Below, one piece after another: positions 23,219 through 33,531 of a stretch of DNA of 64,000 bases (position 1 is the stretch's first letter; the number at the start of each line of letters is the position of its first letter). Source of the DNA: Pilatotrama ljubarskyi (taxonomy: Eukaryota; Basidiomycota; Agaricomycetes; Polyporales; Polyporaceae). Under the pieces are notes generated by a model. That model searched no databases, was not told the origin of the DNA, and saw nothing but the letters and a program-made list of their open reading frames with translations. The position numbers were made by a program, and so were the translations under genes. The stretch is taken from NCBI GenBank assembly GCA_022385805.1, contig MU277717.1, forward strand, positions 1 to 64,000, written 5' to 3'.

Positions 23219-24271
23219 ATGTCAGCCAATGTCGCCACAACCCCGTCGCAAATCCTGCCGCATCCTTCCCTTGGACTCTCTACCGACTTCGCCGCCCTGA
23301 GCAGCCATTATCCCCGTGACTCCTCTCCGCCCATAGCACCGGGCGATGTTTTGGACTCGGACTGCATCGGACGAGTCAAAAACCCTACTGGGGCCCCATT
23401 GTATTGCGACACCAGTATCCTCTCCGGGCAAACAGAGGGGCGCATAGATTCGAGTGCAGCCGGTGTGGTGTTGAAAGACCATCGCAACCATGCACGTAGC
23501 CGTTCCATATCGTCTGCTTCATGATGTATATTGACGTTCCGCTCCCGCTTCTTCCTACAGGCGCCACTCCACCGTGACACTTTCCATCCCTCCTGCGAAC
23601 AGGGCCAGCTTCCGCCGCTCTTGGCCTCCGATACTGCCGCTCTATCCTTCGAACCTCCGCCCTTGAATACGGCGGGGGTGCTGACTCTCGATGCTTCAGC
23701 TACGCTGGCCCAGACGGAGGATGGGAAGGAAAATGCTGCGATGCCTGCCGCCCCGAAAGGACCTGCACAAAGCGCTCAGGCGCGGCGCCGAGAGAAACGA
23801 CCCCGCGCTGAGCCTGAGCAGCAGGACTCTACCTCTCTCCCTCAGGACGTCAAAAGAGAGGAGCCTCTCAAGAAGCGTCCGCGTCGCGCGGGCAGCGCGC
23901 CAGCTCAAGCAGAGGCTCCCTCTGGCGCTCGCAAGCGTCGGGGGAACGCCGAGTTGGAGAAAAGCAAGGCAGTGGGTCACACAAGGTGTGGTCTGAGAGG
24001 GTGTGGTGTGATGCTCCATCCAAGAGATCAGGCAGGAGCGCATCGGCACGCGCGCGGCCACTACAAGGGCGCGAAGTCCTATATCTGCTCCTACGAGAGT
24101 CCGTCGGGCGAGAAGTGCTCGAGCACCAAGTCCTACAGCAACCTGCAAGGCTTGAGCAGGCACGTCGAGAGCATCCACTACAAGTGGCGCGTTTTCGAGT
24201 GCAAGAAGTGCGGCGAGAAGTTCGCTCGCCGAGACGTCCTGAAGACGCACGAGAGAACCTGCGGGCATTGA
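23219..24271 (+). CDS. C2H2-like zinc-finger protein (paralogue B)
   Basis: The well-supported part is the exon beginning after a polypyrimidine-CTACAG acceptor (about 23563) and ending at 24271. It encodes a Pro/Ala-rich linker with a basic stretch (ARRREKRPRAEPEQ...KKRPRRAG, likely nuclear localisation) and three terminal Cys/His units: CGLRGCGVML...HRHARGH, ICSYESPSGEKC...HVESIH, and FECKKCGEKFARRDVLKTHERTC (a C-x2-C-x12-H-x3-C finger). The last unit is nearly identical in layout to CGRCGRPFARRD of the gene at 29.5 kb. A first exon starting MSANVATTPSQILP (23219) is likely, but the donor is unclear: GTGGTG near 23463 or GTCAAA near 23376 would keep frame. About 300 aa in total. Confidence 0.72.
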
Positions 24272-25111
24272 GCTCGACTGTCTGGACCAGGTGCGTGGCC
24301 TACTAATAGCAACCACTTCATGCCTCTTTCTGACGACTTCTCAGGCGTCCTCAGCTCATGCTCGCGGTGCTGTAGGTGCCACACTACCTCGATACTCATG
24401 GAGGGGCTATCGCGTATGTTCAGATTGCCTTCTTCTCTCGCCGTGTCCCTACGCTTCACACTGGTTCCGTCCTTCGATGCGGAGCCGCAGTCTCGTTGTA
24501 TCAGTTTCAAGTCCTCTACGAAATGCAGACTGCCTTGCGTATGATATTGCTTAGACTCAATTGTATTGTACTAGCAGTAGTACTGAGATCGTCATAGTCT
24601 ACCAGACCTCCATCGTATTCATGGCGTACATTACAATAAACATACCTACTGTCGCCGGAAGACCTCCGTAACCCAACCTCAGCCCGTGCCATGCTGTCGT
24701 TTCGCCTGACCCAGCACCGTTCCTGTTGTGGAGGATAAATTCCATCAGCATGGGAGCGCTGTCCTATTACATGTATTGCTGGCCCGGGCATGCGGTACTT
24801 ATAAACTCACCCCGGTCATCGCGGGTCGCCGAGTCGCTTGGACGAGCTTTGGTGAAAGAAAGTTGCGAGTTTGCGTTCATGCACCCCACCAGAGGATTGG
24901 TCCACGTAATGCAGGAGGGCCATGAGATGCAGAACACAACGTGTTGTATCTATAACGCTCGATGCACTATGGTACAATTCTTTGCGCATATGTGGAGGCT
25001 ACAGTAGGCGTACGTCCGCCGGAGACATGCAATGCGAACGACGGGGTATGCGGCAAGGACATAGTGGATAGCAGTGATCTGCGCGAACGAGCGGGAACTT
25101 TTAGAGGCACT
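24272..25111. other. Convergent intergenic region
   Basis: Lies between the 3' ends of zinc-finger gene B (+) and the M35 gene (-). Nothing beyond short chance frames. Confidence 0.5.
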
Positions 25112-26529
25112 TCAAGCAAGGTATGGCTCTCCTCCGAAGTACACCTGCGCGAGCGTCACAGAGTCCTCTCGCACGTCCCCACCCTTGGCGGTGACAGAGA
25201 AATATTCGTGATTATCGGCGTTCATAACAGCGAGTTGAGGGTAGCCACGCGCGAGTTCTTGGCTTAGAGCTTGGCCATAGACATGATCGAGCGTTCCGCC
25301 GTTGCGTGTGAAGTGACTTGACTAGTATCCCAGGGAAGAAATCAGCATGCGCGTTTTCCGTGTGGTTTGACTCATATACCTCATGGACAAGGGTCGACGC
25401 GCGTGAGTCCGGTCCTCCGACCGGAGATCGGAAGAATGTATCGCAGACGTGAACCGTCCCATATCTACGCAACAGTGTCAATAAATGCTGCTGCGGCACT
25501 AAAAGTAGTCGGGGACAGGATGCGCACTCATCGGGATATACGAAAGCGAAAATACCAGGTCTGCTGCGGCACAAGGGCGCATTGCAAACGAAGGTGAATT
25601 CGGTGAAGTTGTTGCCGGTCAGCGCCTCGAAGTGAGAAGCTACAGTAGATAGCCGATGTTCACTGGGGCTGCCGAACCAGCGTTTATAGTCATCGCTCTT
25701 GTAGCCTTCACGAGCCAATGCACTGTGTGCCGGTGTGCAAGTCGAAACGTCAAGAACGCGCTCGCAACGTAAGAGAAACAGCCACCTACTCGAGCGCATC
25801 AGCGATATACTGCTTGGCATGTGGAACGGCACTGTGCAGGGCGGCCTCCTGCCAATCTTCGCAATCCTTCGTGTCAGGTCTCAAGGTGGTGGCGCCGCGG
25901 GATACCAGAGAACCAGAGATATTGACGACATGGCTAGGGAGATTGCTTCCAGCAAGAAGGGCAGAAATCTTGCCCCGGGATTGATGATAGAACGCGTTCA
26001 GCTCTTTGACGTTGATGATGTACTGACCCGGTCCAGAAGTAGAGAAGTTGTACGCGAGGGATACTAAAGAGTAGCTGAGTTGGATTCACTTAGAATAAAC
26101 GGGAAATCGACCTACAGTCATGCTCGACCGAGACGGATTGACCGGGGGCGAGATTCGTGAAGGCCAACGGGTCCGAGGAGGTAGCGGCCACTCTAGGGAC
26201 ATACTTCGTCTGCCACAAGGTGTCAAACCGCGCATACATCCAGTCTTTCCACCTCGACTAACCGCAATTCCGATGAAATCGGGACTTGTGCCGTGATGCC
26301 AGTGATTGGTGATGGCGAAGTGATCAGTCGGAAGATCCGAAAGTGGACTGCGAGGATCATTGAGCAATTTCAGAGATTCGTCTCCGGTGTTGGTCACGGT
26401 AGTGATGATCTTGAGGTCTTCGACTTTTTGTACGGACGACGGGCCGTAGACCTGCAACAGGAGGCCGGGACCTGCGAGGGCGCCAGCGGAGGACGCGAGA
26501 ATGAGGAGGAGTCTTGCGCCGGAATGCAT
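25112..26529 (-). CDS. M35 metallopeptidase (deuterolysin / peptidyl-Lys endopeptidase type), secreted
   Basis: Exons 26529-26263, 26209-26116, 26063-25790, 25722-25528, 25464-25380 and 25321-25112 total 1125 nt, an exact 374-aa frame. Signal peptide in the first ~20 residues (GARLLLILASSAGALA). An N-terminal propeptide-like domain follows (VYGPSSVQKVEDLKIITTV, NTGDESLKLLNDPRSPLSDL), then the catalytic domain from about 175: DDYKRWFGSP, VYPDEYGTVHVC, HESSH (zinc ligands His304 and His308, catalytic Glu305) and GGTLDHVYGQ with the third ligand Asp317, then NADNHEYF. Layout matches basidiomycete peptidyl-Lys endopeptidases such as that of Grifola; Lys specificity itself is not proven here. An intron falls inside HE|SSH. 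A TTATAA box lies at 26583, about 55 nt upstream. Confidence 0.92.
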
Positions 26530-27471
26530 AGTGACTAGAAGGACAAGGGGGAGGTCGAAATGTCGGACGCAGTGGCAACGGCTTATAAGCAAATGCCGCC
26601 CGAAGAGAAGACTCGGTTTTGCCACAACGAGAACTCTCTGTCATGTCATAGGAACATATCACGCTCGGCTCCGGTCTGAAGCACACACCGATTGTGGACG
26701 CCCTTCACAGTACTTACTCTTACTCAGTCACGTCAACCCGGCGGTGTTCCTGATCTTCCCGAGAACCATGTTTCAAAGGTAGGAGGCTGCCTGGTCGCAC
26801 TACACCTGGGCATATATCTCAAGCTCGGCCGCACATGTGCGTACGAAGGGCTACTTACCAGCAGATAGGGTCGCCATGAGCTAGCACTCGCGAGACGATC
26901 GTACGAAGGCCCGTATAGCTAGATGCACCTCCAGGGAGTCCGGGCTCATGGTGAGAAAGATCGAAGCAAATATGCTTCCCGGAGCCGGTACCGCAATCCA
27001 TGATCGCCCTGCGGGTGATCCGCGTAGCGTTGCCGTTCCAGATCCGTCAGCCAGTCTCACATCGTACAACTCACTGTGGTCTCCGCATCGTCGCACCCAC
27101 GGGCACACATGCCCAAAACATGCCCAAAATGATCCAATCTCGAGCTGCTAGAGCCACATGCTGATTCTATGGGTCGCTGTCGCAACCCAAGGGACCGCCT
27201 GCGGCGGGATCGTCCTGACGCATACATTCGATCCGAATATGCGGAGAGTTTGTCATTAGTGAGCGTACCTGTGAACTCTCTGAACCTCATATATAGCGGA
27301 ATGCTGGTAACAGTAGGCACAGTCGGTGTTCAGGAAATGGACGGCATACAGCTGGAACGCACTGTGCGTCCTGAGTCCATTCAATCCCGTTTGCCGGTCC
27401 TGTGATCTACCTTGTCACATGAGCAACGAACGATGCAATCCGACCTGTTAGGCACTGAGCAAGACCCTGCT
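26530..27471. other. Intergenic region between the two M35 genes
   Basis: Contains the probable TATA box (26583-26588) of the larger M35 gene. No other gene supported. A short duplicated phrase (GCCCAAAACATGCCCAAAA, near 27110) is the only local repeat noted. Confidence 0.5.
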
Positions 27472-28408
27472 TCATGACGTAGGTACCTCCGGGACATTGT
27501 GACGGCGAGGCGCGTCTGCGGCGAAAAACTCGTAGCTCTCCGCGTTCGAGACAGCGAGATGCGGGAAGCTACGCGCAAGCCGCTCCGCTTCCCATGGGTT
27601 TCGGGAGTAGTCGCTCGTGAATCCGTTGCGATAGAAGTGGGTAGACTGTGAAGGACGTGCATGTGAGCGATCTGCGGCGCGAGCGGAACTGAGCTGACTA
27701 ACCTCGTGTACAATGGTCGACGCACGAGAGTTGCGACCATGATCGGGCGCCGTGAAGAAGCCTGGACAGAGATTGATAACCCGCTTTCTATCGCAATAGC
27801 TTCAGCTCCAGCTGTCATGACTGTCGTCTGGCCTACATAGTGTAGTCCACGAAGGCATACTCAGCGACATATTCGGCACATTCGATATGGTTGCAGACGA
27901 ATGTGTACTCGTGACAATCATCGCGACCAAGCGCGTCGAAATTCGAGTGAACGGTGGAGAACCTGACCTTGTTTGGCGCGCCGAACCAACGTCTGTAACT
28001 GTCGCCTTCAGGGCCTGAGGTACGGAGTTCTCTATACGGGACTTATGAGCATTACGAATGCTTAAAGGTATGTAGTACGCACGCGAGAGCATTGCTGACA
28101 TATTCAGAGGCAAGCTCAACAGAATCTTGAATCTCAAGTATTTCGAAGGCGGTGCAATTCGCTGTAGCCGGCCTTCCTGGAAGCCGGATGGCTGCCTGCG
28201 GACCGCTGGCAAGCGACAAGGCATGCGCGGGTATCGGCTCAACGTTGCGGTCGGGGAGGTGGAGATTGGCAGGAACAAGGGTACTGAAGGCCGCAGCGAT
28301 GATCAAGGCGACAGAACGGACAAGCTCTATGTTGTAGCCAAGGGACGACGCAAGCTCGTGGTCAACGAGGCGACCAGCCCAGAACAGCACCAAGAGCGTC
28401 TTGTACAT
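27472..28408 (-). CDS. M35-like metallopeptidase lacking the N-terminal domain
   Basis: Exons 28408-28083, 28031-27837, 27787-27703 and 27645-27472 total 780 nt, an exact 259-aa frame. The second and third exons are 195 and 85 nt, the same as exons 4 and 5 of the neighbouring M35 gene, with the same phases, proving common origin. The catalytic domain is kept: NCTAFEILEIQDSVELASEY, SYRRWFGAP, EYTFVCNH, ASTIVHESTHF (His201, Glu202, His205) and NGFTSD, where Asp214 stands at the third-ligand position. GTxDxxYG is degraded to FTSDYSRN and DxHEYF to AESYEFF. The ~170-residue N-terminal domain of the neighbour is absent; instead there are about 90 residues with a hydrophobic stretch (SVALIIAAAFSTLVPA). 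Start uncertain, because that stretch would make a better signal peptide nearer the N-terminus. Possibly secreted and active, possibly specialised. Confidence 0.82.
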
Positions 28409-29534
28409 GACTTAGGTGGCCAGGGACGAGATGCTCCCTGTCCGTGAGCGACACATATATCATGAAGACGAGAAGTCGATAGTCTTTCGGTGACCACCCG
28501 GAGGCTATACGATGCATCCGGCTTCTGCGACGGTCATGATTAATATCGGACGCGAACACGCCTAGGTCTCGGGCCGAGCGAATTTTGGTGAGCATAGGTA
28601 AAGGCAAATTGGGTCTTCGTATCCGCCCGAACCAGCCACATGAGAGGGGAGAACCTATGTGACGGTAGCGCCTGCGCTGATCAGTCCCTGGCAATCTTCG
28701 CGCGCTGGCACTTTGAATCGATGAGCGTACCATGATGATGACTTTGCTGGACGGTGACTAAACCCTGCAGTGGAGTACATACAGTAGCCTCGTTGCAAAG
28801 CCGAGGTGGATGAACGACATCGGCTGCCGAGTAAGTTATGAACCTGGTCTCGGTCCAAGGGGCCGGTTGAAGGGAGGAGGCGCTAACTTAGGCACATGGG
28901 AACCTGTTACGCTGCGCGTGACGTAACGCGTACAAACGCGTCGAACGACCGCGCGCCTTTTAAGCTTACTGGCCTGTTCAGCCACAACCTCTTCCCGTTG
29001 TCGTCTTCCTTCATCTCCATCAAGTACTTCATCCATCGCATTCTCCGCAATCGACTTATCCCTTAGGAAACGGACTTGACTGATGGTATGCTGGGCGAGA
29101 ACAGCTGACCAGTTCATCATTGCGGTGCGCCGTCGTCGCGCATATATCCAAGTGGATGTGCACGTGGAGCATCATCATCTCGAGACTGCTCGCGCAAACT
29201 GCTGCGAAGGATGCCAGTCCGTCTAAGGTGGGAGCCCAAGTCAGTCTTATTTCTAAGAGCCTGAAACCCTCCTCTTCTCTTGTGCGCGTTGGTTGACCTG
29301 AACCACTCTCATTCGTCAGAACGCTCGGATCGCCGCAAACTTCGTCCGCTGCCGTAAGCAAATACAACATAGTGATAGTCCGGAAGTTCGCATAAGGGTA
29401 TCCATCGTCAGTAAGTCCAGGCATTCGCATGTCCGTAGAAAACCTTGAGCCCGATCGTCCCATGCTTCAGTAGTTCTCCTGGGACGAACCGCTGTCATCT
29501 ACGAAGGGTAGTCGAGTCAGCAGCTGCAATCGTC
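28409..29534. other. Intergenic region with a possible unidentified minus-strand gene
   Basis: Two adjacent minus-strand frames, 29056-29463 (DDGYPYANFRTITMLYLL) and 28836-29120 (RFLRDKSIAENAMDEVLD, EEVVAEQASKLKRR), have protein-like composition and could be exons of one gene or a relic. I could not find a splice model or a family. Treated as uncertain. Confidence 0.25.
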
Positions 29535-31696
29535 TTAGGGAAAGGCGACAAACTCACCTGCGTCATTGTCCTCATACTCGTCCTCCGACTCGGCATCAGC
29601 ACTGGTCTTGATCCTCTGCTCCCGCCATCGCTGCTTCTCCGGACTGCACATCGTCTTCATGTGTCGCAGCGCCGCGTCTCTCCTCGCGAACGGCCGACCA
29701 CACCGTCCGCACTGGTATTCCTCCACCCTCGCGTGCCTGGTCGTGACATGCCGACCCATGTTCGCGCTGTCCCTGAAGGTCTGCCCGCACGGCTCCTTCT
29801 CGCCACGCCGGTTGGTCACCTCCCACGGGCAAGTCAACGACTTCCCGCCGACGGCATGGAAGTGCGCCTTCAGGTGGGTCGTCATCTCCGCCTTCTTCCC
29901 TGTCAACTGCGCCGTACAGCCGGCGAACTTGCACTGTAGCAGACCGCGCTCTCCCTCGAAGCGGTATTCGGGAAATTGACCCTTGGCCTCAGGCGAGTCT
30001 GGGTCTATCGGCGCGAAGGACTCGACATCGTATGCAGGCCGGGGAGGCCTCCCGCGCCTCTTGGGAGGCTCTGCTCCTTGCGGCTGTGGCTTCGCTTGGG
30101 GAACAGGTGGGAGCGGTGAAGGCTGCTCCGGAGTCGGCTTAGGAGCTATTGCCTCAGGCTCCCTGGCGGTCGCTCCCGAAGCTCCCACGAGCGCGGAGAG
30201 AGGAACGTCCTCGCTCGAAGCGGGAGAAGGGGAGCATGTGTTCGCAAGCTTGCGCTTGGAACCGCTCTGCACGACGGGGGCCCGGCCACGCTCAACGACC
30301 TCGGACATCTCGGGAGGCGGAGCGACATCTCCGGACAGCCTGCTCGCGACGAAGCGATACTTCTTTTGCACGGGCTCTTTCGCTTCCGCGGCGCGCGTGC
30401 GGGCGCGACGGCGCGACTGCTTGCTCTGCTTGGTTGAGTCCTCATGCGCGCCTGAGTGGTGGACTTCCGCGGTAGCGATGAGAGGTGGGGGAAGGGGCTC
30501 GTAATCCATTTCGTCCAGCGAAGGCGCCCTCGGGGCTGCCTGACGGGACGGATGCAATACCATGGGCGGAAAGCTCCCAGAACGGCCATAATCGCCCACG
30601 GCAGCATCGTCCTCAGTCGGTTCGGTGTCCGTATGGCCCGCCGAGTACGCTGTGGTGGAGAACGACGCCGCGCTCGGACTAGGGCTGGGAGGCGGGCTCG
30701 CGGTGTCTCTGCGGCCGAACGACGGGCGCGACGAACCTTGGACGAACTCGGGGAAGGATGGGAGCTGCACGCAAGCGCGCTTGGCGGGCGGTGCGAGCTC
30801 GCGAACGTCAGGTGAGTGGTGTACCGACGCGCGCTGGGGTGCGTAAGAACGAAGGGGAGGAAGCTGCACGCCCTCGCACTCCCAACTGGCAGCGCGAGCG
30901 CGCGGACGCTCGGGGGAGAACGTGGCGGGGTGGAGCTTCCCGACCGACGCTCCCAGGAGGATGTCACTCTCGGACAGGAGGGGGGCGCGATTCGGCACAG
31001 TCGGCAGCATCTCAGACGACGCCGTGGAGATCGCCGACCCGCGGCGGCCCGTCGAGACGGAATCCGGCGAGGAGCGCATGCTGTCGCTCGACTCGTCGGA
31101 GTCGTCGTTCGATCTGTCGTTGTGAGGGTCGCGGCTCTCAGACCAGGCGCCACTACCGGCAATGGTAGTATACGCCATCATGGGGCGCGCGGATGACCAG
31201 GAGCCGGAAAAAATGCCGCTGAGCTTCCAGCTCGGAATCGGGGTCGGGTTAGTGTACTGCGTGCTGCTGCTGAGTCCCGCGCTTCGAGCAGAAGTGGGAT
31301 GGAGGTACGGGGCCTGCCACCCCTGCTGCCAAGGCGGCATCGCAGGCTGTGCCGGGACGCATCGCGCACCCTCGGAGCTGGGGTGCTGGTAAGCATCGCT
31401 GTAGTCTTATGAGCTACCGCATCGACTGCCATAACAGGATATGCCTACCTTGCTGCGCGCGCCGGATCGCGAGGGTCTCGCGTACCCTGAGGTTGTCCCG
31501 CGTGCTGACGCGCGGTGTTATTCGCTTGTTTCGGCATGTTCCAAGGGTCCATGTTGCCCGCGGTGTGCTTCTGGGTGTATGCGTAGGTGTATGGGCTGGA
31601 CGAATCGCCGCGCGTGCTCCCTGAGGTGCGTCGTGGTGATGCGACGTGGTGCCGCTCGTAACTGTCGATGTGTGGTGTGGCGGTCATCACGCTCAT
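29535..31696 (-). CDS. C2H2-like zinc-finger protein (paralogue C)
   Basis: Two exons, 31696-31449 and 31377-29535, joined by a 71-nt GT-AG intron, give a 696-aa frame. Most of the protein is Ser/Pro-rich and disordered, with basic patches (SRRRARTRAAEAKEPVQKK and an AT-hook-like KRRGRPPRP) that suit nuclear DNA binding. Three Cys/His units lie near residues 563-660: LQCKFAGC...HLKAH, TCPWEV...PCGQTF...HVTTRH, and YQCGRCGRPFARRDAALRHM ending in Cys. The protein ends with an acidic tail (ESEDEYEDNDAGE). Finger spacing matches paralogue B, including the unusual long loop between the cysteines of finger 2. Start: the upstream exon has coding composition and an in-frame ATG at 31696; a shorter start at 31340 is possible. 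Confidence 0.83.
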
Positions 31697-33531
31697 GAGG
31701 ATATATAAAGTGATGTGGTCGAGGGGCGAGGCCGGCGCAGCGTGACGTTATGCACACAAAGCAGAGGTGCGGACCAGCGCGCAGCGAGGGAGCCGAGTCA
31801 AAGGATGGCTTGGTAGCCTGTCCGTGCGTGGGGGCGCGATCAACACGACTTCAAAGAAAAGTGAGACCGCGGAAAGCCACACATACGGTCTTCGCTCAAG
31901 GCTGGCGCGCTTGCGTTGGCTGGAAGCGTGGGCGGTTCTGTCAGGCTGGGAGTGGGGCACAATGCGCACGGTGGTGGAGAATGGTTGGATAGACCTCTCG
32001 ATAGGATGACAATGCGGACGTCGAAAAAGCCAGCTGGCACAGCTAGCGACGGCACTCGGTATGTCTGCGGCGACGCAGGGATTCAGAGTGCGGCGGTTGG
32101 GGGCGAGGCCCGTCTATATATACGGGAAGGTAACCGTCCGGCCGCGGTTCCGCGACGCATGTCTTCATATCTACAGATTCGTTCCGAGTCCGGGGAGGGC
32201 ACTGGCCACACCGCGCAGCGTGAGTGGGGCACGCTATGACAACGGCTCACGGACAGGGACCGTGACGAAGGCCTGGGCCCTGGGCCGGGACGAGAGAACA
32301 AAGAGGCCTGTTTAGGTGCGAACCTCGTAAAAACGGCGCGGAGCATCATTGGATATGTCGACGACGGTGCTTCTGGCGTGCGGAACAATTGGCGGAGTAG
32401 CCTGTGCCACTGGGGAAGAACAAAGGGCACAACGCCCTCTCCAGCCACAGAGTGGCCACGGCCCCCTCTGCTGACAGCCCCCGCGTGATAATCGCAGGCG
32501 CTTTCGCGGCCTATCGTGGTCCTCGACGAGGCGCTTGCACGCTCATTCGCCACAGCTGTATGCGGCCCGCATCGATCCGTCGTCGACAGACGCCCGTGCC
32601 TGTCCCCATCAGCTCCCCGTCTTCCTCCTCGCCTTCCATCTGAACACACCGAAGCAAAGAACAGCGGCGACGTGTGGCCACAATCCCTTCCTCCGGGACG
32701 GTCCTCGGTGGCTGAGCGATTATGACGGTCCAGACCTCGTCCCACAGCCAATCTGAAACGGACCTCTGAAATGAAGGGCGAGGGTACTCCGCCGCCGGAC
32801 ACACGGTCTCCCGCGATTCGCCTGAGCAACGCAAATCGGGCGTGTGGCTCACGTCTGCACCTGTCTGCATGCGCTGGCCCTGCTGGCCGCTCGCCACCCC
32901 AGATCGTATCGACATTCCGAGCGTGGAAGGACGATCATCGACGCGGACGAACACTGACATGGCAGTCCAGAACGTCATGCACTCATGTCCTTAGCGCTGC
33001 GCCGTGTCCCTCGCATTCGCAATAGTACACAGAAGCAGTCGACGTGAGAGTGAACGCCAGCAGCCACAGGGTGCCGGCCCGTAGAAGGTCGCCGGAACAA
33101 GTGCTTCTTGCCCCGTTGTACGTGAGCAAGACGCTGTGAATATTCGCTTACAAGTCTGGTGAAGTAATTATACAAGAACATGCGGTTGACTGGCTCGCGA
33201 TAGAGCCTGTTGCGGGCTAAGGCGGTCAGTCAAGAGCAGAAACCCCGGTCAGAAATTGTGGAAGCTTTAACCGCCAGCGCCTGCTCCGAGCTTGAATGCC
33301 TGCCATTTCGGGAGTAGCGGCCACATTCACTGCAGTGCGTTCAGCATCCCACGGTGATCGACCGCTGAGCACTCAACACGGCTTAGCTTCAGCACTTGCC
33401 TGCATCCACATTGCAGGCTACCAGGCTGTGCCTCTCCAATCAGGCAGTCCAGCCTGGCCTATCCACGTCGACTCGGCGTGGCCATCGGAACCACTGGTAG
33501 AAAGCCTCCGCGGCCTCGTTCGTTCATCTCG
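31697..33531. other. Divergent intergenic region, 1.8 kb
   Basis: Flanking genes point outward. A TATATA tract at 31699-31706 lies directly upstream of the zinc-finger gene's start. A 248-codon minus-strand frame (32083-32829) lacks motifs, is Arg/Gly-rich and overlaps several frames on the other strand; I regard it as chance in GC-rich DNA. Confidence 0.5.

Noticed and set aside
23219..23524. Treating this frame as a separate 101-aa gene
   Set aside because: It leads into a good 3' splice site and the zinc-finger exon, so it is better explained as that gene's first exon.
32083..32829. 248-codon minus-strand frame
   Set aside because: Arg/Gly/Ser-rich with no motif, overlaps several other frames in a GC-rich intergenic region, no TATA or splice context specific to it.
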